Shown here in pieces: positions 8,433 through 17,800 of a stretch of DNA of 64,000 bases. Below the pieces are notes generated by a model, which searched no databases, was not told the origin of the DNA, and worked only from the letters and a program-made list of their open reading frames with translations. The position numbers and the translations under genes were made by a program. The stretch comes from Prosthecobacter sp. (lineage in GTDB: Bacteria; Verrucomicrobiota; Verrucomicrobiia; Verrucomicrobiales; Verrucomicrobiaceae), in assembly GCF_034366625.1 (NCBI RefSeq), contig NZ_JAXMIH010000030.1, forward strand, positions 87,863-151,862. The letters run 5' to 3'. Numbering within the stretch: position 1 is the stretch's first letter; each line of letters opens with the position of its first letter.

Positions 8433-11023
8433 CTCCGTCCGCTGACGCCCGCTGGTTTCTTGGGCTTCTTTTCTGCCTTGGGCTTCGCCTCACGCGGCGG
8501 GAACTCCCAGCTCATGATGCGCTTCTCACCCGGCGTGCAGACGAGGAAGGTGCTGAAGGGGCGGCCACGTTTGGAGATCATGCCGGCGATCAGCGAGGTC
8601 TTGCCATCAGCGAAAAATTCGCGGGCGTTCTCTGGCGTGATGTCTTTCTGGCAGAGCTTCTTCGGCAGGCGGGCGTTGCACTTGGAGGAGTCCGTGGCGT
8701 TGATTTTGCACTGATACCCATCCGCCGTTTCGTGGATTTTTTCACCCGCGCGGCCCTTCTTGGCACAGACCGGGCAGTCGCAGATGACCGGGCATTCATC
8801 CCAGTTGATGCTGTCAGGATCGGTGCCGTCGCCAAAGACGAAGGCAACTTTCATGTCGTCCTTGATCTGCAGCGCGGCGCTGAAATCCTTGCCCTTCTTG
8901 CTGCGGAAGCCTTCCAGCGGACCGATGAAACGTTTTTCGATCAGCGTGCGGATTTCATCCTCGCTAAGCGGACGGCTGGCGACGGCCTTGAAAACGCGAA
9001 CTTTGCACTTGGGGTTTTTGCAGCCGTAAAACTCCTCAGTCTGCTTGTAACCTTCCGTGCTGCCACAGACGCCGCAGGTGGCCTTGAATTCAGGGTAAAC
9101 CTTGTCCTTGGCGGCCTTGGAATAGGCCTTGGTTTTTTCGACGACCTGGCTGGTGACGCGACGGATGTCGCGCATGAAGCTGTCACGGTCGAGTTCACGG
9201 TGCTCCATCTGGCGCAGCTTGTACTCCCACTGGCCGGTCATTTCAGGCGAACTGAGGGCCTCAATGCCGATGGCGCTGATTTGATCAATGAGGGCGAGAC
9301 CCTTGGCGGTGACGTGGAAGTCACGCTGCACGCGCTCGACATAGCGGTCCATGATCAAACCTTCGATGATCGCGGCGCGCGTCGCAGGCGTGCCGAGGCC
9401 ACGCTCGCTCATGGCTTCGGCGAGTTCTTCGTCTTCGACGTACTTGCCCGCGCCTTCCATGGTGGAGAGCAGCGTCGCTTCCGTGAAGCGTGGCGGCGGC
9501 TTGGTTTGATGCTCGTTGACCTCGACATTGAGCGCGCTGGCCTTGTCACCAGGATTGGCCTGCACGAGGAGCTTGGCGGCGTCCTCACCGCCTTCCGCGG
9601 CCTCTTCGGCAGCCTTTTTGCCATAAACAGCGAGCCAGCCGGGCTCCTTGAGCACCTTGCCGTCGCTCTTGAAGGCATCCTTGTCCACACGAGTGATGCG
9701 GGTCGTCACTTCGAACTCGGCAGCAGGGAAAAACACGGCCACAAAGCGGCGTGCGACCATGTCGAAGAGCTTCTGCTCGGCCTCCGGCAGTTCCTTGGGC
9801 GGGATCTGGCCGGTGGGGATGATGGCGAAGTGATCGCTGACTTTGGTGGTGTCGAAGATGCGCTTGTTGGGGCGCACCCATTTGTTGTCGATGACGGTGG
9901 CAGCGTGCGTGCCGAGTTCGTGCGGCAACGCGTCGTGCTTGCGGCTGTCGTGGCTGGCAAAGGTCTGCATTGTCTCCGTCACCGTCGGGATATAATCCTC
10001 CGGCAGGTGGCGGGAGTCAGTACGCGGATAGGTGAGCACCTTGAACTTCTCATACAGCGCCTGCGCGATCTGGAGCGTGCGGCGCGCGGAGAAACCAAAG
10101 CGGTTGCTGGCCTCACGTTGAAGGCTGGTAAGGTCATAGAGCAGCGGCGGTGCTTGACGCGCGGGTTTGGTCACTTGCTCAATGACACCCGGCTTGCCGT
10201 TGCAACGATCTGCGATGGCCTGTGCCGTGCCTTGATTCCAAAGACGCTCCTGTTTCTTGTGCTCGTCGTTCTCGTCCTTTTTGAATGATTCGTCGATCCA
10301 GCGGCCTTGGTAACGACCCGCAGGCACTTCAAACAGCGCGATGGCTTCAAAATAGGTGCGCGGCACGAAGGCGGCGATCTCGCGCTCGCGACCGGCCATG
10401 ATGGAAAGGGTTGGCGTTTGCACGCGGCCCACGGGTGTGAGGCGGAAGCCGCCGTGGCGTGAATTCAGCGCGGTCAGAGCGCGGGTGCCGTTGATGCCGA
10501 CAAGCCAGTCGCTCTCGCTGCGGCACTTGGCCGCGTCGGCCAGCGGCTGCATCTCTTCGTCGGTGCGCAGCTTCTTATAGGCGTCCAGGATGGCTCCCTG
10601 CGTCATGGATTGCATCCAGAGGCGCTTGATGGGCTTCTTGGTGCCGGTGGCATCGACGATGTAACGGAAAATCAGTTCTCCCTCGCGGCCAGCATCGCAG
10701 GCATTGATGAGAGAATCGACATCCTTGCGCTTCATCAGTTTGGCGAGGAGCTTGTAGCGGTCTGCGCTCTGTTCGATGGGGTTCAGCTCAAACTTCTCCG
10801 GCATGATCGGCAGGCTGGTGAAGCCCCAGCCGACTTTTTTGCCATCGACCGTGGGCATGCCGAGTTCCAGCAGATGGCCGACGGCGGATGAGATGACGTG
10901 CGTTTCGTTCTCGTACCAGTCCTTTTCTTTGGCGAAGGGTTTCATGCCGGGGGCTTTGGCGAGTGCTCGGGCGAGATCGGCGGCAACACTGGGCTTTTCG
11001 GCAATAATCAGGGCTTTGGGCAT
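8429..11023 (-). CDS. topB: DNA topoisomerase III (type IA)
   Basis: 864 residues. The TOPRIM domain starts MPKALIIAEKPSVAADLARA and holds the acidic motif NACDAGREGELIF. The catalytic Tyr lies in KVLTYPRTDSRHLPE, and GLGTPATRAAIIEGLI is the conserved type IA motif. This family relaxes or decatenates DNA by single-strand passage. The C-terminal part adds Cys-rich segments (CGVCGSTEGYK...CKNPKCK; CDCPVCAKKG), zinc-ribbon-like, followed by a Lys/Pro-rich tail. Length exceeds E. coli TopB (653) because of these additions. A TTGACA-like hexamer at 11091-11086 on the minus strand could belong to its promoter, but the -10 is weak. Confidence 0.93.
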   Translation of the reverse strand: MPKALIIAEKPSVAADLARALAKAPGMKPFAKEKDWYENETHVISSAVGHLLELGMPTVDGKKVGWGFTSLPIMPEKFELNPIEQSADRYKLLAKLMKRKDVDSLINACDAGREGELIFRYIVDATGTKKPIKRLWMQSMTQGAILDAYKKLRTDEEMQPLADAAKCRSESDWLVGINGTRALTALNSRHGGFRLTPVGRVQTPTLSIMAGREREIAAFVPRTYFEAIALFEVPAGRYQGRWIDESFKKDENDEHKKQERLWNQGTAQAIADRCNGKPGVIEQVTKPARQAPPLLYDLTSLQREASNRFGFSARRTLQIAQALYEKFKVLTYPRTDSRHLPEDYIPTVTETMQTFASHDSRKHDALPHELGTHAATVIDNKWVRPNKRIFDTTKVSDHFAIIPTGQIPPKELPEAEQKLFDMVARRFVAVFFPAAEFEVTTRITRVDKDAFKSDGKVLKEPGWLAVYGKKAAEEAAEGGEDAAKLLVQANPGDKASALNVEVNEHQTKPPPRFTEATLLSTMEGAGKYVEDEELAEAMSERGLGTPATRAAIIEGLIMDRYVERVQRDFHVTAKGLALIDQISAIGIEALSSPEMTGQWEYKLRQMEHRELDRDSFMRDIRRVTSQVVEKTKAYSKAAKDKVYPEFKATCGVCGSTEGYKQTEEFYGCKNPKCKVRVFKAVASRPLSEDEIRTLIEKRFIGPLEGFRSKKGKDFSAALQIKDDMKVAFVFGDGTDPDSINWDECPVICDCPVCAKKGRAGEKIHETADGYQCKINATDSSKCNARLPKKLCQKDITPENAREFFADGKTSLIAGMISKRGRPFSTFLVCTPGEKRIMSWEFPPREAKPKAEKKPKKPAGVSGRS

Positions 11024-11132
11024 GTGCGTATGAACAGGGATTGGTCGGAAAAAGGGGGCTACTTAGGGCATGCTTTCCGCCCGGATGTCAAGGCGGGCGC
11101 GTTTTAGGCAGCAAAACCACCCGTGCGTTCAG

Positions 11133-11822
11133 TTATACGTGCAGCAGCGAAACGGCGACGTTGCCGCCGAAACAGACATCCACATCCGAGCCGGGATCGC
11201 GGGGGCGTGAGGCATAGGAGGCGCTGTAAGCGTAGCCATGCTCGTTCTGGGTGTAGGAGACGTTCAAAGGCGAATGAGCGGGCTGGCACGCGATGCGGGG
11301 AGGGAGAGCATGCTGGCCGGGAGCCAGATGCGGCAGATTGATGTTCCAAAAAGAATTGAGCGGATGATCCTGGAGATGTGTTTCACGCAAAATGTCCGCG
11401 ACCCAGGCCGAGGTGCGCCGCCAATCGACGGCGAGTTCGCGAATCATGTAGTGCGACAGTGCAAACGAACGAATGCCATGATACGCAGCCTCGCGTGCCG
11501 CGGCGACGGTGCCGGAGATGACGATGTCCTGGCCCATGTTGCCACCGGCGTTGATGCCGGAGATCACGAGGTCCGGCTTCACATCAAGAGCGAACAGCGC
11601 CAGCCGCACGCAGTCTGCCGGTGTGCCGTGGACGGCGAAGCGCTGGTCGCCGCGCGGTTCCACTTTGAGGTGTTGATGCGTGGTGACACGGTGGCCGCAC
11701 TGGCTTTGCTCGTGAGCGGGTGCCACGATGACCGGCTGCCAGCCAAGCTGTTTCACCGCTTCTTCCAAAGCCTGCAAACCAGGCGCGGTGATGCCGTCGT
11801 CATTCGTGAGGAGGACGCGCAT
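11133..11822 (-). CDS. surE: 5'/3'-nucleotidase SurE
   Basis: 229 residues from MRVLLTNDDGITAPGLQALE, the invariant SurE start with metal-binding Asp8 and Asp9. The other family motifs are present: APAHEQSQCGH, then the conserved VHGTPADCVRLAL and VISGINAGGNMGQDIVISGT. SurE is a metal-dependent nucleotidase/exopolyphosphatase acting on nucleoside monophosphates, often under stress. The start lies 4 bases after the stop of the enoyl reductase gene, indicating one transcript. The C-terminus (about 25 residues) is shorter than in some homologues but complete. Confidence 0.95.
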   Translation of the reverse strand: MRVLLTNDDGITAPGLQALEEAVKQLGWQPVIVAPAHEQSQCGHRVTTHQHLKVEPRGDQRFAVHGTPADCVRLALFALDVKPDLVISGINAGGNMGQDIVISGTVAAAREAAYHGIRSFALSHYMIRELAVDWRRTSAWVADILRETHLQDHPLNSFWNINLPHLAPGQHALPPRIACQPAHSPLNVSYTQNEHGYAYSASYASRPRDPGSDVDVCFGGNVAVSLLHV

Positions 11823-11826
11823 CAGT

Positions 11827-12810
11827 TCAGGCGAGATCGAGAATGACTTTGCCGTGACGAGAGCCCTCCTGCGCACGGAGGATGGCCTGCTTGAAATCGG
11901 CCAACGGCACGATTTGATCGATGGCTGTGACAAGTTCGCCCTTTTCGATGAGAGCCGTGAGAGGATCGAGCACTTCGTAAAGTTCGGGCGTGCTGGCTTT
12001 TTCGAGCCATTTCGTGATCCACAGTCCGTGAAGCTGGAGATTTTTGAAGATGAGGAATTTGTTCGGCACCTTGAGGCTGCGGCGGCTCATCGCTCCGTAA
12101 GTCACCATGATTCCTTCCGAACTGAGCAGATCCATGAGGTGAATGGCGCTGTCGCCACCAACGGCGTTCGCGGCAAGCTGCACAGGTTCGCTGCCGACGA
12201 TCTTTTTGGCCTCGGCCACACCTTCGGCGGTATCAAGCACCACCGCGTCGGCCCCGAGGGTCTTCAATTCATCGACCAGTTCGGCGCGACGGACGAAATT
12301 GATCGTCCGCAGCCCGAAGTGATGGGCGAGCTGGATCAAGGCGCGGCCCACGCCGGAGTTGGCGGCGTTTTGCGCCACCCAGGAGCCTTTGGCGAGACGA
12401 ATGTGGTGATTGAGCAGCGCCCAAGCGGTGACAGGGTTGACGCGCAGCATGCTGGCCTGCACGGCATCGATCTGCGGCGGCAGTTTGGCGAAGTGATGCT
12501 CCGGGGCGGTGAGATGCTGCGTCCAGCAGCCCGTGCCGAGCAGCGGGATGACCACATCGCCTTTCGCCAGCGAGACCACAGCGCTGCCGACCTCCTCGAC
12601 CTCACCACACCCTTCATGACCGGGAATGCAGGGCGGATGCGCGGCCCGGCCGTAGGTGCCCTCGATGAAATTCAGGTCCGCCGGATTGACGGGAGCATAG
12701 CGCATGCGCACGCGGACTTCGTGGCCTTCGGGTGGTGCAAGCACGCGTTCCTTGAGTTGAAGGACGTTCGCCGGATTGCCGGTATGATCGAATTGAAGGA
12801 AAGAGGACAT
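11827..12810 (-). CDS. Medium-chain dehydrogenase, MECR/Etr1-like trans-2-enoyl thioester reductase
   Basis: 327 residues from MSSFLQFDHTGNPANVLQLK. The protein belongs to the zinc-free quinone-reductase branch of the MDR superfamily. Strings such as YAPVNPADLNFIEGTYG, LRVNPVTAWALL, QNAANSGVGRALIQLA and GIMVTYGAMSRRSLKVP match the mitochondrial/bacterial enoyl thioester reductase (MECR) pattern, with the nucleotide-binding AxxGxGxxxxQxA motif. It would reduce the double bond of enoyl-CoA/ACP with NADPH. No zinc ligands of alcohol dehydrogenases are seen. The first 24 residues of a longer reading were dropped. Confidence 0.82.
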   Translation of the reverse strand: MSSFLQFDHTGNPANVLQLKERVLAPPEGHEVRVRMRYAPVNPADLNFIEGTYGRAAHPPCIPGHEGCGEVEEVGSAVVSLAKGDVVIPLLGTGCWTQHLTAPEHHFAKLPPQIDAVQASMLRVNPVTAWALLNHHIRLAKGSWVAQNAANSGVGRALIQLAHHFGLRTINFVRRAELVDELKTLGADAVVLDTAEGVAEAKKIVGSEPVQLAANAVGGDSAIHLMDLLSSEGIMVTYGAMSRRSLKVPNKFLIFKNLQLHGLWITKWLEKASTPELYEVLDPLTALIEKGELVTAIDQIVPLADFKQAILRAQEGSRHGKVILDLA

Positions 12811-12999
12811 GGTGCGCAGGATCAATAGGTTGGTGGTTTTGGCCACAATGCCGACCACACTCAATGCTTTCAAATACGGCATTCGTTACGCTTTGCGCCG
12901 CTTTTTTCGTTTCACATCGGTGTCTGCGAGACTGCTGCGCAGACTGCGTCTCCTGAACAATCTCGGTGGCAGGGTGCGTTTCGTCTGGCATTGCCCGTC

Positions 13000-14343
13000 A
13001 TGACATCCTCCCGCCGCACCTTCCTCCAAACCGCCGGTTCCATGCTCATTTTGCCCTCTGGCCTGCTGCGCGGGCAGGCGGCGAAGAAACTGAATGTCGG
13101 CTTCATCGGCATGGGCGGGCAGATTCAGGGTCACGTGGGCAAAATCATTCAACTCGGCCACCACGTCGGTGCGTTGTGCGATGTCGATGCCGCGCAGATC
13201 GCCAACTCGCAGAAGAAACACGGCGAAGGCGTCGCAAAGGCCGCTGTGTATCGTGATTACCGAGAACTCTTCGCCAAGGAGACCTCGCTCGATGCCGTCG
13301 TGATCGCCACACCGGATCACTGGCATGCGCCGATCTGCCGCGCGGCCATGCAGGCAGGGAAGCATGTCTATTGCGAGAAACCGCTCACCCACACCATCGC
13401 CGAGGCACGCGAGTTGCGGGAAATGGCACGCGGAGCCAAGGTCATCACGCAGACCGGTAATCAAGGCAGCGCCTCACCGAACCTGCGTCGCAGCATGGAG
13501 CTCATCGCTGCCGGATTTTTCGGCACGATCTCCGACATTCATGTGTGGCATCCCACGCACAGTTGGCCCAGTGGCGAGGAGCTGCCCAAAGAGAGCGATC
13601 CGGTGCCGGCGGGCCTCGATTGGGACTTCTGGCTTGGCACAGCGCCGGAGCGTCCCTACAAGGCCGGCATCTACCATCCGGCGAAATGGCGCGGCTGGTA
13701 TGATTTCGGCAGCGGCTCACTCGGCGACTTCTGCTGCCACGGCTTCAACATGCCCGTGCGTGCGCTGAATCTCGATTACCCGGACAAGATCGACATTCGT
13801 GGCGAAGGACTCGGCAAGGAGAGCTTCGCCGCCGCCTGCACCGTGACCTATCACTTTCCCAAACGTGGCGACCGCGCCCCGGTTCGCCTGCATTTCTACA
13901 CTGGCGGCCATTTGCCGCCCGAGGACGTCACCTCGGCATTGCACAGCACCTTCGGCACACTGCCGCGCACAGGTTGTCTGCTCGTCGGCGACAAAGGCCA
14001 GCTCCAGAGCGGACTGTGGAACAGCGACTGCTACATCAAGCTCAACGAGGACGCGAAGTTTGTGGGCGAAGGCAATCACGCCGCCGCAAAAACCGTTCCG
14101 CAGTCTCTTCCGCGCGTGAAAGGCCATCTCGACGAATGGATCGACGCCATTCACGGCGGCCCGAAGGTCTTTGCCGACTTCGATCTCGGCGGTCACCTCA
14201 CCGAGATCGGCCTCGCAGGCATCGTGGCGTTGCGATTGCAGAAGAGCATCGCCTGGGACGGTGCTGCGATGAAAGTCCCCGGCATTCCCGAGGCAGACAC
14301 GTTCATTCGCAAGACCGAGCGGGCTAAGTTCGGGCGTTCTTAA
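13000..14343 (+). CDS. Tat-exported Gfo/Idh/MocA family oxidoreductase
   Basis: 447 residues from the ATG at 13000 (MTSSRRTFLQTAGSMLIL). The twin-arginine motif SRRTFLQ and following hydrophobic stretch predict folded export through Tat. The Rossmann fold follows: LNVGFIGMGGQIQGHVGKI. The catalytic-region motif VYCEKPLTHTIAEARELREM (EKP motif) is present, then a C-terminal substrate domain with ICRAAM and WRGWYDFGSGSLGDFCCHGF. This subgroup is expanded in Verrucomicrobia and Planctomycetes, probably for sugar or glycoside oxidation; the substrate is unknown. Its end overlaps the convergent small membrane gene by 20 bases. Confidence 0.9.
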   Translation: MTSSRRTFLQTAGSMLILPSGLLRGQAAKKLNVGFIGMGGQIQGHVGKIIQLGHHVGALCDVDAAQIANSQKKHGEGVAKAAVYRDYRELFAKETSLDAVVIATPDHWHAPICRAAMQAGKHVYCEKPLTHTIAEARELREMARGAKVITQTGNQGSASPNLRRSMELIAAGFFGTISDIHVWHPTHSWPSGEELPKESDPVPAGLDWDFWLGTAPERPYKAGIYHPAKWRGWYDFGSGSLGDFCCHGFNMPVRALNLDYPDKIDIRGEGLGKESFAAACTVTYHFPKRGDRAPVRLHFYTGGHLPPEDVTSALHSTFGTLPRTGCLLVGDKGQLQSGLWNSDCYIKLNEDAKFVGEGNHAAAKTVPQSLPRVKGHLDEWIDAIHGGPKVFADFDLGGHLTEIGLAGIVALRLQKSIAWDGAAMKVPGIPEADTFIRKTERAKFGRS

Positions 14344-14701
14344 CGGCAAGCAGCTTGAAGGCCAGATAGACCATCAGGAGAAACGCCCCGATGCATTTGA
14401 AACGACCAGCCCAGTTCTGCAGGACGGAAACGAACGAGAAGTACGCATGCGAGGATTGAAACAACGGAATTTCGCCCAGCGCATATGGCACTTGGTCCAG
14501 CATGATGCAGCAGATCGAAGCAATGAGAATGCCATTTGCCATCGATCGAGAACGAACAAACAAGACCACTGCCAGCACGAACGCCACCGACAGGAACACG
14601 GCCTCCGAAATGAAAATCGAAGGCGGAATCTCCGTGATCGTGATGGATTCAGCGGTGGTGGAGAACTCGTGGCTGTCAGCATTCATGCCGCGATTATTCA
14701 T
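14324..14701 (-). CDS. Hypothetical small membrane protein
   Basis: 125 residues if started at MNNRGMNADSHEFS (14701); starts at 14776 and 14686 are also possible. Three hydrophobic segments are seen: IFISEAVFLSVAFVLAVVLF, then MANGILIASICCIMLDQVPY and IGAFLLMVYLAFKLLAV. No motif was recognised. It overlaps the end of the convergent oxidoreductase gene by 20 bases and lies between that gene and the large secreted protein. Coding status is inferred from the three clean membrane helices and an uninterrupted frame. Confidence 0.5.
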   Translation of the reverse strand: MNNRGMNADSHEFSTTAESITITEIPPSIFISEAVFLSVAFVLAVVLFVRSRSMANGILIASICCIMLDQVPYALGEIPLFQSSHAYFSFVSVLQNWAGRFKCIGAFLLMVYLAFKLLAVKNART

Positions 14702-14828
14702 GGGCTGGTGGGACGAGTAAAGCCGTGTCTTATGCTGGGTAGGACCGACGGGTAACGTCAGTTTTAATGGAAACAAAACAGTCTGACGATGAAGCCAACC
14801 TGCCTGTGATTGTTAAAAAAGACTCGGT

Positions 14829-17800
14829 CTATTTGGCCACACTCAACGTCCCCCACATCAGCACGGCGTGGCCGGGGAAGGTGCAGACGAACTCGTATTC
14901 ACCGGGCTGTGAAGGAGCCTTCAGCTTGATGGTTTCTTTCTGGCCGGGTTCGAGGAGCTTGGTGGCGGCGAGGATTTCTTTTTCGAAGGTGGTGGGAAGG
15001 AAGGCGCGGCCTTGCTTGTCGAGTTTGTCGGGAGTCATGGTCATGGCGGCCATGCCGATGTCCATGTGCTTGCCGGGCGGGACGATGACGAGGTTGTGCG
15101 GCATGACGTCGTCGTTTTCAAAGATGATCTCGAAGTTCTTGCCAGCCTGGACTTCGATGCGCGTGGTGTCGAAGCGGAGCTGCTCGTGCACGGTGTGAAC
15201 AATGAAGACATCGACGCTGATGGTTTTCAGCTCGGCGAGGATGGCTTTTCCGGCCTCGCTTTGCAACGCGGCCATTTCTTTGGCGGCGGCGATGACTTCA
15301 ACGTACTCGGGCTTGCTGCGGTCCTGTGGCTTGACGGTCTTGCCGTAGGCGAGGACGGAGTCGGTGATGGGTTTGGCGAGCGTGGCATCCCAACTGGTTT
15401 TGGGGAACTTCATCAAGGCCTTGGCGGCGGTGTTGCGCTCTTTGCCGTCGATGAGGTGTTGGGCGACGAGTTTGAAGTTCGCAGAGGCATTGTCAGCACC
15501 GGTCAAAGGCAAAGCGGTGAGCACAGCACGGAGGCGTCCGCCGTTGATTTTGCCATCGGCGAGCAGCGCGGCAAGGTGCGGCTGAAATTTGGCGCGCAGC
15601 GCTGCCTCGTTGGCGGGAATGAGGGCGATGGATTCGACCAAGTAATTGAGCTGGCCACCGTCGCTGACGTTTTCAGCCCAGATAGTGTCGGGACTGCGAG
15701 CGGCGAAGATGAGCATAGCAAAGGTGGAGCGCTTCACGGGCGCGGTTTTGGCATCCTTGGCGAGGGCTTTGAGTTGAATGGCGTAACGGGTGACGACGCC
15801 GGGATTGTCGGTGTAAACGAGCTTCGCCAGCTCCTCGGCGGTGCTGCCAGCGCCTTCGCGGGCGTCGATGAGCTTGAGCATGTTGTGAATGACGAGCGGA
15901 CGTTCGCTGCCGCTGAGCTTCACCATTTCCTCCAGCGCTTTCACGCGGATGTCGGCGGTGATTTTTGGGCGTGTGAGCTTCTCGATGAGCACGGGCTCGA
16001 CATCGGGCAAGCCTTTGAGATCGGCATCGGTGGTCTTGGCGATGAACTCGGCCAGCGCGGCGGGGTCTTTGGGCAGGACTTTGGACTTCACCACTGATTG
16101 CAGGCCTTTGCGGCATTCGCTGAAGACGTGGTCGATGTAATCGTCCGTGGGCTGCTTGAGCACGTCGTAGGCGATTTCGAGAGCCTTCTCCGCATCGGGC
16201 GTTGGCTGGTAGAAACTGAGAGCGCGGACGGCGTGCATGCGCACGCGCATGTCGGCGTCGTTGACGGCGACTTTGAGCAGATCGAGCGCTCCTGGCACGC
16301 GATCACGCCAGTAGCAGAGAACACGAGTTGCAGCAGCGCGGGCACGGGGCTCGGATGAGGCGAGAACTTGCTTCAAGAGGTCCACATCGACGACATCGAC
16401 CCACTGGTGCGTCCACAGCGCCTCCAGGCGATGATGTTCGAATTCCTTGTCGCTCTTGTTGAGCTTCGCAGCCCACGCTTTGGCTGCGGCGGCGACTTTG
16501 GCGGGATCGTGCTTCGCGAGTTCGATTTTCGAGCGCATGCGCACGTTGTCTTCCCAGGCTTTGAGGTTTTCGAGGAGGGACTCGATGCTCTCGCCCTGGA
16601 TTTTGGCGGGCTTCAGCAGTTCGCGTCCTTCATAGGTGAGCTTGTAGATACGACCGTGGCCGTGGTCGCGGTTTGGGTCGCGCAGGTGGTGCTGCATGTG
16701 GCCGATGATGGCATTGGCCCAATCGCAGAAATACAACGCGCCATCCGGGCCGACGCTGACGGCGCTGGGGCGGAAGGTCGGATACACGGCGGGATCGGCT
16801 TTGACGAGCTCGTTGCTGATCTCACCCTTCATGCCCGCGCCATCCTGCTCAAGCGGCACACGCCAGATGCCCTGGTAGCTGATGACGTTGGTGTTGAGGA
16901 AGTTGTTCTGCCAGTCTTCGGGGAAATGGCGGCTGGAGATGATGTTGTTCCCAGGGCTGGGGCGCGCTGGACGCTTCCAGAACTCCTTCAGCTTCGCGCT
17001 GCCGCCGCCTTCACGCGGCAAGTAGCACGAGGAGGCTTCCGCAAACGTGTTCACATTGCCCGTGGCATCGGTGAAGTAGGCGTTGCCCCAGCGATCCCAG
17101 ATTTTGCCATGCGGATTCACCGTGGCGTCGGTGGTGAAGCGCTCCAGGCTGCGGCGGTTGAGGTCAAAGCGGTAGATGCAGCCGTTGGTGTTGCGCACCG
17201 GGCCGTAGAGCGTCTCGACCTGCGTGCGGTGGAAGACGCCGTCGCTCGGATAAAGCGCGCCGCCGCAGTCGTAGCTCAGCGCGTTGGTTTCATGATGCGA
17301 ATCGGCGGCACAGAGGCCCATGAGCAGGATCGTGCGCTTGTCGCCTTTGCCATCGCCATCTGTGTCCTCGATATAGACGAGGTTGGGCGACTGCATGACG
17401 ATGACGCCGTCTTTGTAGAAGTTGAAGCCGGTGGGGCAGTTCAGATCATCGACGAACTCGGTCATCTTGTCCGCCGTGCCGTCGCCGTTCGTGTCCTCGA
17501 AGATGAGGAGGCTGTCACCTTTCTTGCTCGTCGGCGTGCGCTCGGGGTAGTTCAGCCACGCGGCCACCCACAGGCGGCCTTTCGTGTCCCAGGCCATCTG
17601 CACAGGATTCACCAGCTCGGGAAACATCTTCTCATCGGCAAAGAGCGTGAGTTTGAGGCCCTTCTCAGGCTGGATGTGCTTCAGGTACTCCTTCGCGTCG
17701 GGAAACGCGACCAAGCCCTCAGGCGTGAAGGTCATGCCGGTCATCGGCACTTTGTTGAACTCCTTGCCCTCTTTCGGATTCGGCATGTTCGTCGGCACGG